From NCBI GenBank assembly GCA_964423645.1, contig CAYRFE010000019.1:1-64000 (forward strand): a stretch of 64,000 bases of DNA. The letters run 5' to 3'. Source of the DNA: CAYRFE01 sp964423645 [NCBI: uncultured bacterium] (GTDB lineage Bacteria > Macinerneyibacteriota > Macinerneyibacteria > Macinerneyibacteriales). The translations under genes were made by a program, and so were the position numbers. The notes under the pieces were generated by a model. That model saw only the letters and a program-made list of their open reading frames with translations. It was not told the origin of the DNA and searched no databases. The stretch's first letter is position 1. Each line of letters begins with the position of its first letter. Positions 1-7,524 of this stretch are shown here, one piece after another.

Positions 1-1076
1 GCTCTCGTAATTCACTCCACTACTTCCCCGACCATCTGAAGGAATGCCCGTGGTGTGCGATGAAGGAAGATTATTTCCCGGAAAAGATTGTAAAAACAGC
101 AAAAACAACAAAGAATCAAGAATCCATTCAAAGTAACTTTTGGTATATCATTGAATTACTTGAGCATTACGCAACGGACAATATAATTGATTCAAAGGAG
201 TTTGAAGAATTTCAAGACAAACTAAAGCATCGTAATATATCTGATAATGAACTTACCTCTACTATTAAATTCTTTAGAAAGAAAAATGAGAGCGTGTTAT
301 TTGGAGATGCTCCATATTGTGATTCAAATCTGATATCTCTTGGCACATTATCAAACAAAGACACCTTTATTAACCATTACATCACCGTTCATAATCCATT
401 ACTATTTGATAGTGTTATCCTCAAGTCTGTAACACTAATTGATGGCATATCTATAAATCCAACTCAAGTAGTCATTCCACCTAGGGCATCAGTCGATTTA
501 ACAATTCACATTGAAGTAAAAAAAATACTCAATCTAAAAAATGGCAATAACAACTTTCTTGTTGATTTTTTCTGTCTCATAAATAGCACTCGTGAAGCCT
601 ACATACCTCCTGTAAAAATTGAATTTTTCTACAAAAGAAGTATCATTAATAAATTTTTCGCCAGTTCTTTGTTTACAATCCTTACTCCCGCAATACTATA
701 TTTTTTATTTATTATATGCATTAAATCATTCATCGAAAATGATGTTGATTTTAAGTATTGTGTAAGCATAGGCGGAATTGGAATTTTTATGCCATTAAAA
801 AGCGAAAAATATGACAAAGGTATTATAGGGAGTAATATCTTCGCAAGTTTTATATTGGTTTTATTTTCCACTGCCATTCTTCTTTTTAGAATTCCTGAAA
901 TTGTTGCGTTTGCTGTAAGAAGTTTACTTCTATCAATAGCGGCGTTTATATTATACAACCGCTATCGTAAAACAATTACTCCTATAAAGTATTTTTTCTT
1001 TCACATTGGATTTATGTTACTTATGCCGATAATTCTAATTGTTGGATATTTCTTAGATCCAAGAATTAAGAAATAA
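1..1076 (+). CDS. C-terminal part of a YegI-like protein kinase (cut by left edge)
   Basis: The reading frame is open from the first base (first whole codon at 3) and matches, almost base for base up to about 77, the end of the kinase module of the two complete copies downstream. It begins inside the Cys-rich knuckle that ends in CPWC. The ATG at 60 is therefore internal, not the start. What remains is a helical segment (codons about 10-70 after that ATG), a beta-rich segment with the shared N-x-LL-x-D and IPP signatures, and about four hydrophobic helices at the C-terminus. The tail is closest to that of the third copy (both have WYIIELLEHYA). The kinase lobe itself lies outside the window. 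I infer a membrane-anchored Ser/Thr kinase. The signal or substrate is unknown. Confidence 0.8.
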   Translation, partial: SRNSLHYFPDHLKECPWCAMKEDYFPEKIVKTAKTTKNQESIQSNFWYIIELLEHYATDNIIDSKEFEEFQDKLKHRNISDNELTSTIKFFRKKNESVLFGDAPYCDSNLISLGTLSNKDTFINHYITVHNPLLFDSVILKSVTLIDGISINPTQVVIPPRASVDLTIHIEVKKILNLKNGNNNFLVDFFCLINSTREAYIPPVKIEFFYKRSIINKFFASSLFTILTPAILYFLFIICIKSFIENDVDFKYCVSIGGIGIFMPLKSEKYDKGIIGSNIFASFILVLFSTAILLFRIPEIVAFAVRSLLLSIAAFILYNRYRKTITPIKYFFFHIGFMLLMPIILIVGYFLDPRIKK

Positions 1077-1077
1077 T

Positions 1078-1105
1078 TTGACCATATAAAAATATCGTAT
1101 ATTAT
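1078..1105 (+). promoter_or_regulatory. Promoter of second kinase copy, probably leaderless
   Basis: TTGACC (1078-1083), 16-base spacer, TATTAT (1100-1105). Only ten bases separate the -10 box from the ATG at 1116 and they contain no Shine-Dalgarno sequence. Start of transcription would fall at about 1112. The promoter is homologous to the one at 2864-2892. Confidence 0.65.
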
Positions 1106-1115
1106 TTCTCTACCT

Positions 1116-2191
1116 ATGAAAGTATATCTCACACATAATTCCCACGTCGAGTCAGTGGATACCTCTCGCAAACTCGGTGCCGGGGGAGAAGGCACTGTCT
1201 ACATGGTGCAGAACGATCCATCGCTGTGCATCAAGATCTACCATGAAAAACACCGCACGGCAGCACAGGAAGCGAAATTAAAGGCGATGCTTGCGTCACC
1301 GCCGAATGATCCTACTGTTGCATCCGGACACCACTCTATTTGCTGGCCGACACATCTTGTGTATGAAGATGAGGCTTGTTCGAAATTCCTCGGCTTTGCA
1401 ATGCCGCGCATCGACACCAAAACCTTTAAAGAATATCATCTCCTGTGTGATAAACCGAGTGCCACGACCACGACATGCTATCGGCTTGAACATTTCGGCA
1501 CGGGATTTACGTATTTACATATGTATGTGGTCGCAATGAATCTTGCAAGTTGTGTGGCGAGTATTCATAGTGCAGGTCATGCGGTCGGTGACTTGAATGA
1601 CAAAAATATCCTCGTCTCCACCCGTGACAGCAAGATCACTATCGTCGATTGTGACAGTTTCGAGATACATGACAAAGACTCCACCGTCTTTCCTTGTGCC
1701 GTCTTCATGCCCGAATACTCGGCACCCGAAGTTATACGTCAGCAGTCAATTGAGAATAGACAACAATCGGATAACTTCGCGCTTGCGATATTGATATTCA
1801 AGCTTCTTATGCTGAATACGCACCCGTTTGCGGCACGAGGAGAAAGTGTAGATCATCTGCATACCCCGGGTGACAAAATCCTTGAGGGATTATATCCGTA
1901 TGAACCGCACGAAGGCAAAGATGCCACACCGCCGCCGTATGCACTTGATTACGACATTATTCCACCGGATATCCGGCTTTTGTTCCGTAAAGCATTTGTA
2001 GACGGGCATTATACACCACGCGAGCGCCCCACCGCACATGACTGGATCACCGTGTTGCGCCATCACTTCAGAACGATGTATGATGCACACAATACGAAAC
2101 AATTCATGTGCTCTCGTAATTCACTCCACTACTTCCCCGACCATCTGAAGGAATGCCCGTGGTGCGCGATGAAGGAAGATTATTTTCCTAC
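1116..2191 (+). repeat. Duplicated kinase module, copy 2
   Basis: About 1,075 bp matching 2904-3979 at a constant offset of 1788. By eye there are five substitutions in the first 75 bases and then essentially none until the last 15. Bases 1-77 of the window are the end of another copy (offset 2109, one or two differences). The sudden loss of similarity after the DYFP codons marks the module edge. Confidence 0.9.
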
Positions 2192-2810
2192 AAAACATTT
2201 CAAGAAACAAGTTACGCAAACTAAGGCTTTTTCATATATTGAAGAATTGATTCGAGGGATGGCTATTGATTATCACATCGACTCAAACGAAATACAAAAC
2301 TTAATGAAAGAAGGCATACCCTCAAATGAAATAATACGTCTTCTAACTCAATTTAATAATGACAGTAAAATAATCATCGGCGATTATCCGCAAATAAAAC
2401 CAAACAGACTTTTGGTGTGGCAAGACAATCTGTCATATAGTAAATTTTTAACACAGTTTGTAACTATCGAAAACACCCTTTTATTTGATTCGCTTAGTCT
2501 TAAAATTGTTTTCCACCCCAAATATATTGTTCCCGAAACAAGTGAACTATCCATTCCTCCTTCATCAAGAAGTATTATAAAGTTAAAAGTTCAGCCCTTT
2601 TATCTTAATAACTACACCAAAAATGATCGAATACAATATTTGCTAACCATAAAAAAAACCTCATTTACTATTTTTCAATACATAAATTTAAACTTTACTC
2701 CTCGTGCAATTGAAGAAGAGAATGAAAAAAATAAAAAACAAATATCAAAAACAGATCTTGTAGTTCTAATAATTTCTTTAATAATTTTTTTATTAGCAAA
2801 ATGTAGTTAG
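1116..2810 (+). CDS. YegI-like (COG4248-type) protein kinase with single-TM tail
   Basis: A 564-residue Ser/Thr kinase of the YegI type. Visible motifs are the glycine loop GAGGEGTV (21-28), the probable ATP-binding Lys40 in CIKIY, the catalytic loop GDLNDKN with Asp159, DCDSF with metal-binding Asp178 in place of DFG, and an APE-like SAPEV. A Cys knuckle follows (Cys332, 347, 350, ending CPWC). After codon 358 the protein switches to a private AT-rich tail: a helical segment with an IDSNE motif, a beta-rich segment with N-x-LL-x-D and IPP, and one C-terminal membrane helix (about 545-562). Kinase codons are clearly richer in G+C than the tail. Residues 1-358 differ from the next copy at a single position (Asp15 versus Glu15). 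The catalytic residues are all there, so I expect an active, membrane-tethered kinase. Substrate unknown. Confidence 0.85.
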   Translation: MKVYLTHNSHVESVDTSRKLGAGGEGTVYMVQNDPSLCIKIYHEKHRTAAQEAKLKAMLASPPNDPTVASGHHSICWPTHLVYEDEACSKFLGFAMPRIDTKTFKEYHLLCDKPSATTTTCYRLEHFGTGFTYLHMYVVAMNLASCVASIHSAGHAVGDLNDKNILVSTRDSKITIVDCDSFEIHDKDSTVFPCAVFMPEYSAPEVIRQQSIENRQQSDNFALAILIFKLLMLNTHPFAARGESVDHLHTPGDKILEGLYPYEPHEGKDATPPPYALDYDIIPPDIRLLFRKAFVDGHYTPRERPTAHDWITVLRHHFRTMYDAHNTKQFMCSRNSLHYFPDHLKECPWCAMKEDYFPTKHFKKQVTQTKAFSYIEELIRGMAIDYHIDSNEIQNLMKEGIPSNEIIRLLTQFNNDSKIIIGDYPQIKPNRLLVWQDNLSYSKFLTQFVTIENTLLFDSLSLKIVFHPKYIVPETSELSIPPSSRSIIKLKVQPFYLNNYTKNDRIQYLLTIKKTSFTIFQYINLNFTPRAIEEENEKNKKQISKTDLVVLIISLIIFLLAKCS

Positions 2811-2863
2811 CACATTTCTATTTCGAAAAATGCATCTTAGAAGCTAATCATTTTGAAGGTTAT

Positions 2864-2892
2864 TTGACAAATACAAAAACATCGCGTATCAT
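2864..2892 (+). promoter_or_regulatory. Promoter of third kinase copy, probably leaderless
   Basis: TTGACA (2864-2869), 17-base spacer, TATCAT (2887-2892). The ATG at 2904 follows after 11 bases (CTTTTTTACCT), which contain no ribosome-binding site. Aligns with the 1078-1105 promoter, so the duplicated unit carries its own promoter. Confidence 0.7.
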
Positions 2893-2903
2893 CTTTTTTA
2901 CCT

Positions 2904-3979
2904 ATGAAAGTATACCTCACACATAACTCCCATGTCGAGTCAGTGGAAACCTCTCGCAAACTCGGTGCCGGGGGTGAAGGCACTGTCTACATGGTGCAGA
3001 ACGATCCATCGCTGTGCATCAAGATCTACCATGAAAAACACCGCACGGCAGCACAGGAAGCGAAATTAAAGGCGATGCTTGCGTCACCGCCGAATGATCC
3101 TACTGTTGCATCCGGACACCACTCTATTTGCTGGCCGACACATCTTGTGTATGAAGATGAGGCTTGTTCGAAATTCCTCGGCTTTGCAATGCCGCGCATC
3201 GACACCAAAACCTTTAAAGAATATCATCTCCTGTGTGATAAACCGAGTGCCACGACCACGACATGCTATCGGCTTGAACATTTCGGCACGGGATTTACGT
3301 ATTTACATATGTATGTGGTCGCAATGAATCTTGCAAGTTGTGTGGCGAGTATTCATAGTGCAGGTCATGCGGTCGGTGACTTGAATGACAAAAATATCCT
3401 CGTCTCCACCCGTGACAGCAAGATCACTATCGTCGATTGTGACAGTTTCGAGATACATGACAAAGACTCCACCGTCTTTCCTTGTGCCGTCTTCATGCCC
3501 GAATACTCGGCACCCGAAGTTATACGTCAGCAGTCAATTGAGAATAGACAACAATCGGATAACTTCGCGCTTGCGATATTGATATTCAAGCTTCTTATGC
3601 TGAATACGCACCCGTTTGCGGCACGAGGAGAAAGTGTAGATCATCTGCATACCCCGGGTGACAAAATCCTTGAGGGATTATATCCGTATGAACCGCACGA
3701 AGGCAAAGATGCCACACCGCCGCCGTATGCACTTGATTACGACATTATTCCACCGGATATCCGGCTTTTGTTCCGTAAAGCATTTGTAGACGGGCATTAT
3801 ACACCACGCGAGCGCCCCACCGCACATGACTGGATCACCGTGTTGCGCCATCACTTCAGAACGATGTATGATGCACACAATACGAAACAATTCATGTGCT
3901 CTCGTAATTCACTCCACTACTTCCCCGACCATCTGAAGGAATGCCCGTGGTGCGCGATGAAGGAGGATTATTTTCCTAC
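2904..3979 (+). repeat. Duplicated kinase module, copy 3
   Basis: Counterpart of 1116-2191. The near-perfect DNA identity, including synonymous sites, over ~1 kb between genes with unrelated tail sequence points to recent duplication or gene conversion confined to the kinase half. Confidence 0.9.
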
Positions 3980-4982
3980 TACCATTGTAAAAAAGGACAA
4001 ATACACCACACAAGCACAGCCGCTTCAAAGTATTTTTTGGTATATCATTGAGCTTTTGGAGCATTACGCAAAAGATATCATTATCGACACAAAAGAGTAT
4101 AAAGAATTCCAAGAAAAGATACGACTGCGTAATATTTCAGATGACGACGCGATGTATGCGCTTTCTATTTTCAGAGCAAAACATCCGAATGTGATAATCG
4201 GAGAAAAGCCATTTGTTGAATCCTCCTCGATTGACTTCAGTATTTTAACAGAGCAAGACACGATTGCAACACGAACTATATGGATCCAGAATGCATTATT
4301 GCATGATTGGATAGAAATATATTTCAATAATTTACCAAGTGGTGTATCTATAAGCACTACGTCCACAATAATTCCACCGAAAAAAAGACAAGAAATTACA
4401 ATTACCTTAGATATTAATAAATACACGACCGCCTTGATAGGACAGAATAGATTTAATATTTCAATTTACTACTATATAAACGGGAATCAAATAAAATTTC
4501 TTGAGCCCCTCCCATGTGGATTTAGTATTACATATGAAACGATACTAAATTTCATTATATACAATCTTCTTAAGACAAAATTTTGGATTTTTACATTCTC
4601 GGCATTATATTTCCTTGTTCTTTTTATTACAATTTATCATTTCGATCCTAAAATTGCAATCTATTCGATTTTCATGCCGTTATTTCAGTTATATATGACA
4701 CATTACAATCCAAAATTGATTGATATTGAATCTATGGGAGCATTAATAGCCATATATATATCAGCAGGGTTAGGAGCTTTTTTTGGGTTCGCCAACTCTG
4801 ACATTCCACCAAAAGAAATATTGTATTTTTCAGTTTTTTTTGGTGCTTTTTTTTCAATTAGAAGAAGTTTTTCTCCCCTTAATATTACAAAACCAATATC
4901 ATCATTTATAAATTATTTCATTAAAATGAACGCAATAGTCGTTGTATATCTAATTATCAAATTAATCAGTATTTTCGTATAA
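2904..4982 (+). CDS. YegI-like (COG4248-type) protein kinase with multi-TM tail
   Basis: A 692-residue kinase whose first 358 residues are identical to the copy at 1116 except Glu15. It keeps the glycine loop, Lys40, Asp159 and Asp178, so it should be catalytically competent, and the same CPWC knuckle. The tail is different: a helical segment (about 365-430) with WYIIELLEHYA and IDTKE, a beta-rich segment ending in a run with IPP (about 435-545), then about four membrane helices (about 555-690). The tail resembles the truncated first copy much more than the second. Tail DNA is strikingly AT-rich. The arrangement of cytoplasmic kinase, intermediate domain and membrane segment suggests a receptor-like protein with an inverted order. 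Which domain senses what is not visible. Its stop is two bases from the convergent gene at 4985. Confidence 0.85.
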   Translation: MKVYLTHNSHVESVETSRKLGAGGEGTVYMVQNDPSLCIKIYHEKHRTAAQEAKLKAMLASPPNDPTVASGHHSICWPTHLVYEDEACSKFLGFAMPRIDTKTFKEYHLLCDKPSATTTTCYRLEHFGTGFTYLHMYVVAMNLASCVASIHSAGHAVGDLNDKNILVSTRDSKITIVDCDSFEIHDKDSTVFPCAVFMPEYSAPEVIRQQSIENRQQSDNFALAILIFKLLMLNTHPFAARGESVDHLHTPGDKILEGLYPYEPHEGKDATPPPYALDYDIIPPDIRLLFRKAFVDGHYTPRERPTAHDWITVLRHHFRTMYDAHNTKQFMCSRNSLHYFPDHLKECPWCAMKEDYFPTTIVKKDKYTTQAQPLQSIFWYIIELLEHYAKDIIIDTKEYKEFQEKIRLRNISDDDAMYALSIFRAKHPNVIIGEKPFVESSSIDFSILTEQDTIATRTIWIQNALLHDWIEIYFNNLPSGVSISTTSTIIPPKKRQEITITLDINKYTTALIGQNRFNISIYYYINGNQIKFLEPLPCGFSITYETILNFIIYNLLKTKFWIFTFSALYFLVLFITIYHFDPKIAIYSIFMPLFQLYMTHYNPKLIDIESMGALIAIYISAGLGAFFGFANSDIPPKEILYFSVFFGAFFSIRRSFSPLNITKPISSFINYFIKMNAIVVVYLIIKLISIFV

Positions 4983-4984
4983 CA

Positions 4985-5413
4985 TCACAGCGACATATTC
5001 GCCACGCGCCACCGCCCAAAACGATCCATCTTCAGTATGATCGGAACGGGATTGTCGCGCTGTGAAGAGTGCAGGAAATACTTTACATAGGTGTCTTTTT
5101 TGGTAATTTTTGCGGGATCGGTGCGCACGATCTTATAACTGTGTTTTTTTACATTAATGATATAGCTTGGAGCCCATTTCACCAAACTTTGCCACAAAAA
5201 ATCACGTTCATCTCTACGCATCGAAAAGTCTTCATGCTTCAATTCATCGTAGAAATAATTGAATCGTTTATCGATCCCCGCTTTTATGGTTTCGCGGATT
5301 ATCCATTCGGGCGAGGCTTTCTTCGGATTGATGATTATCGTATTTTTATACTCTTTGGCACTGATTGTCTGCAGAAAACACACGACACAAAGTAAGAAAA
5401 TTGACGATTTCAT
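4985..5413 (-). CDS. Small secreted protein, unknown family
   Basis: A 142-residue protein with a typical Sec signal peptide (MKSSIFLLCVVCFLQTISA, cleavage after about residue 19). I chose the ATG at 5413 because GGGGT sits a suitable distance before it. An in-frame upstream start at 5446 has no ribosome-binding site and would put eleven polar residues before the signal. The mature part is basic and ends in an aromatic/beta-like stretch (MDRFGRWRVAN), as seen in small DUF proteins with an NTF2-like or cystatin-like fold, but I do not recognise the family. It is convergent with the kinase array and divergent from the small peptide gene at 5490. A periplasmic or outer-membrane-facing location is inferred from the signal peptide only. 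Confidence 0.7.
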   Translation of the reverse strand: MKSSIFLLCVVCFLQTISAKEYKNTIIINPKKASPEWIIRETIKAGIDKRFNYFYDELKHEDFSMRRDERDFLWQSLVKWAPSYIINVKKHSYKIVRTDPAKITKKDTYVKYFLHSSQRDNPVPIILKMDRFGRWRVANMSL

Positions 5414-5489
5414 ACAATCTACCCCGTTTCTTAACCGTATATTCACAGTTCTACCGCATACTCAAATAAGAAAAGAAAGGAGCGCACTC

Positions 5490-5579
5490 ATGAGAATACT
5501 GATAGGTATACTTTTCTTCATCGCAGTAACGGGAATCGCGCAATACATCGTGACGCTCAACAGTCGTCAAAAGCACTAA
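5490..5579 (+). CDS. 29-residue single-membrane-helix peptide
   Basis: ATG at 5490 preceded by a strong AAAGGAG seven bases upstream. The product MRILIGILFFIAVTGIAQY plus ten further residues is one hydrophobic helix followed by a short polar, basic tail. Its stop overlaps by four bases the stop of the convergent PrsW gene. There is no similarity to a known toxin that I can name. The strong ribosome-binding site and clean membrane helix are the whole case for it being real. Function unknown. Confidence 0.5.
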   Translation: MRILIGILFFIAVTGIAQYIVTLNSRQKH

Positions 5580-7201
5580 GCATTCGCGTCGTTCAGCGCG
5601 TTCACCGCGTTTCCGATATTATTCATATACAAAGCATAGACGATCACAAATGGTATCGCTGCAAAAAAGTTAACTATCGGTATAGCCATTGCGCACATCA
5701 ACACACTCACGCTCATCGCAAGTCCCGTATTGATAGCAGGTATGTTTTTTTGATTTTGTGCAGTATAATGATTGAAATCCTCCGCCATTCCGTGATATAT
5801 TTGGAAAAACCAATACAAATTGTATAAAGGTATCCATTGAAACGCAATTGATGTAAAAGGATTCGCACGTGTACAAAAACTGCTCACATTCGTCCACACT
5901 TTATAGGTAAACGTATAGTGAATTCCCATTGCCGCTGCAAGCATCAAAAAACCCAATAATAAAAACTCTCCGCCTCTGCTACCGCTCACATGGTCGGGAT
6001 TTTTCTCAATACCGTGAATAGGTTTTGCCTCTCCGGTGTCTTCAGTCACATTTGATGTCGTGGACTCGGTATTCTCTGACTCATTATTCATTTCATCCTG
6101 CGCGAGTTCATCGACTTTTATTACTTTTGCTTCGCTTTCAGATGTCTCCGAAGCAGTAGGTTTTTCAGCTAAACCTTTGCGCGCTTGTGTAAACAGATTC
6201 GATAAAGAATCGCCTAACTCGGACGTATCAGGGATAGTATCAGGTGCAGTTGAGGTCTGTTCTGTCGGTGTGGTTACCGATTCCGACGTCTTCACCATTG
6301 AAAACCCGATGATAAAGAATAATAAGCCTGCGGTAAGACATCCCACAAACGAATATATATACAACGGTGTGCGAATCACACCGAAGGAACGTTGTGCAGG
6401 TTGCATGCTCCCGGATTCCTGAGAAATAGTAACAAATGCAGCCCCGCAATGTTCGCAAAATTTTGCATTAGGGATATTGACCGTACCGCAACGTGTGCAT
6501 TGTTTTTCCAAGCCGTCAGCCGATTGAACAATATTTTCAGGATTGAACGGCGACGCTTTCAGCATTTCTTTTATTCTGCGCATCATAATGACCCATAATA
6601 AAATCACTAAACCGACAACGATAATCGCAAGATACGGACTCACGACGAGCATAAAATTGAATGCCGCATGTGATGCCATTGCAAGTAACAAACCACGTAC
6701 AATAAGCCCTTTCCCATCCTGCGCAGGCATAAATTTTGCTTTCCCGAGTGCATACCCCCAGAATCCTGAAAACAACGTGTGTCCCGGTACCGAAAGCAAT
6801 GCACGCATGATTACGACAGTCGTCATAGCGGCTGCGCCTTCACGAGCATATGTGCCGACAACATAGAAGACATTTTCAATGGTCGCAAAACCCAAAGCCG
6901 CGGCCGCTGAATAAATGATCCCGTCAAAAGGTTCATTAAACGCAGGGTGTTTAAATGCAACCCATCGAACCGCAAAATATTTAAATAATTCCTCAAAAAG
7001 CGGTGCAGCGATCACTGCGCCTAAAAATGCTCCGGGGAAAGGCAATTCAAGAATAATAACAGGGAAGCATATCACGATACCCATAAAAAATGTTTTCACA
7101 ATCAAACTTTTGGGTTCGGGATCGAATTTATCACGTTTGTAATAAAACCATAACCAAAACAACCCCGGCGCAATCGCAAGCGCTAATGCAAGTAAAATCA
7201 T
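5576..7201 (-). CDS. PrsW-type intramembrane protease with zinc ribbon and C-terminal membrane domain
   Basis: A 541-residue polytopic membrane protein. The N-terminal ~220 residues carry the PrsW signatures: the EELFKY pair of glutamates, GFATIENVFY, a conserved HTLFSGFWG helix and a late HAAFNF. These belong to the glutamic intramembrane protease family (PrsW cleaves anti-sigma factors in Bacillus). Next comes a CxxC...CxxC zinc ribbon (CTRCGTVN...FCEHCG), a membrane helix, a long Ser/Thr/Glu-rich linker, and a C-terminal block of about four helices resembling DUF4234-type membrane domains. Start at 7201 is supported by GGAG seven bases upstream. A further in-frame start at 7225 has none. 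Family members usually stop after the protease domain, so the added zinc ribbon and membrane block are unusual. The substrate is unknown. Confidence 0.8.
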   Translation of the reverse strand: MILLALALAIAPGLFWLWFYYKRDKFDPEPKSLIVKTFFMGIVICFPVIILELPFPGAFLGAVIAAPLFEELFKYFAVRWVAFKHPAFNEPFDGIIYSAAAALGFATIENVFYVVGTYAREGAAAMTTVVIMRALLSVPGHTLFSGFWGYALGKAKFMPAQDGKGLIVRGLLLAMASHAAFNFMLVVSPYLAIIVVGLVILLWVIMMRRIKEMLKASPFNPENIVQSADGLEKQCTRCGTVNIPNAKFCEHCGAAFVTISQESGSMQPAQRSFGVIRTPLYIYSFVGCLTAGLLFFIIGFSMVKTSESVTTPTEQTSTAPDTIPDTSELGDSLSNLFTQARKGLAEKPTASETSESEAKVIKVDELAQDEMNNESENTESTTSNVTEDTGEAKPIHGIEKNPDHVSGSRGGEFLLLGFLMLAAAMGIHYTFTYKVWTNVSSFCTRANPFTSIAFQWIPLYNLYWFFQIYHGMAEDFNHYTAQNQKNIPAINTGLAMSVSVLMCAMAIPIVNFFAAIPFVIVYALYMNNIGNAVNALNDANA

Positions 7202-7227
7202 ACAGCACTCCTTCGTTATGTTCATTG

Positions 7228-7255
7228 ATTATAAACGATGAGTACGGAAAGTCAA
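7228..7255 (-). promoter_or_regulatory. Promoter of the PrsW-like gene
   Basis: On the minus strand TTGACT (7250-7255), 16-base spacer, TATAAT (7228-7233), about 20 bases of leader and a GGAG before the ATG at 7201. Confidence 0.7.
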
Positions 7256-7271
7256 GTGTTAGGAATTGTAA

Positions 7272-7488
7272 AATGAACTACCCGCAGCAAGCTACAGAGT
7301 ATCTCAAAAAAATATTATATTTTTTTTCCCACCCCAAACCCCTCCCTTTTCTTTTTGGGATGGACTTTAATTTTCGGTTACAGACACGGCATGCCGTGTC
7401 TCTACACCGTCCCCACACCCCTTATAAAACAAAACTATAATAGTAAAGCCGAAGCAAGCTTTGAGGGATTTAACCCTTTTAGATTATA
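7272..7488. repeat. Composite palindromic repeat, copy A
   Basis: About 217 bp shared with 27599-27809 and 43801-44022. In order: AATGAACT, a palindromic arm around a GTAGC/GCTAC-like core, GTATCTC, CCCACCCCAAACCCC, a CCTCCC/GGGA arm, TTTTCGGTTACAGACACGG with the palindrome GACACGGCATGCCGTGTC, CTCTACACCGTCCCCACACCCC, and an AAGCTTCGGGG-type end. It fills most of the 323-base gap between genes. Short open frames in it are not genes. Confidence 0.8.
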
Positions 7489-7495
7489 AAAAAGG

Positions 7496-7521
7496 AAAAG
7501 CCCCGAAGATCGGGGCTTTTT
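7496..7521 (-). terminator. Rho-independent terminator after the DUF3857 pair
   Basis: Hairpin AAAGCCCCGA / TCGGGGCTTT with a three-base loop, flanked by T runs on both strands. It lies just after the minus-strand stop at 7525. Confidence 0.8.
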
Positions 7522-7524
7522 AAA

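Noticed and set aside
1238-2102. Paired open frames conserved in both kinase copies on other frames
   Set aside because: Their identity simply follows from the near-identical DNA of the kinase module, and none has a ribosome-binding site.
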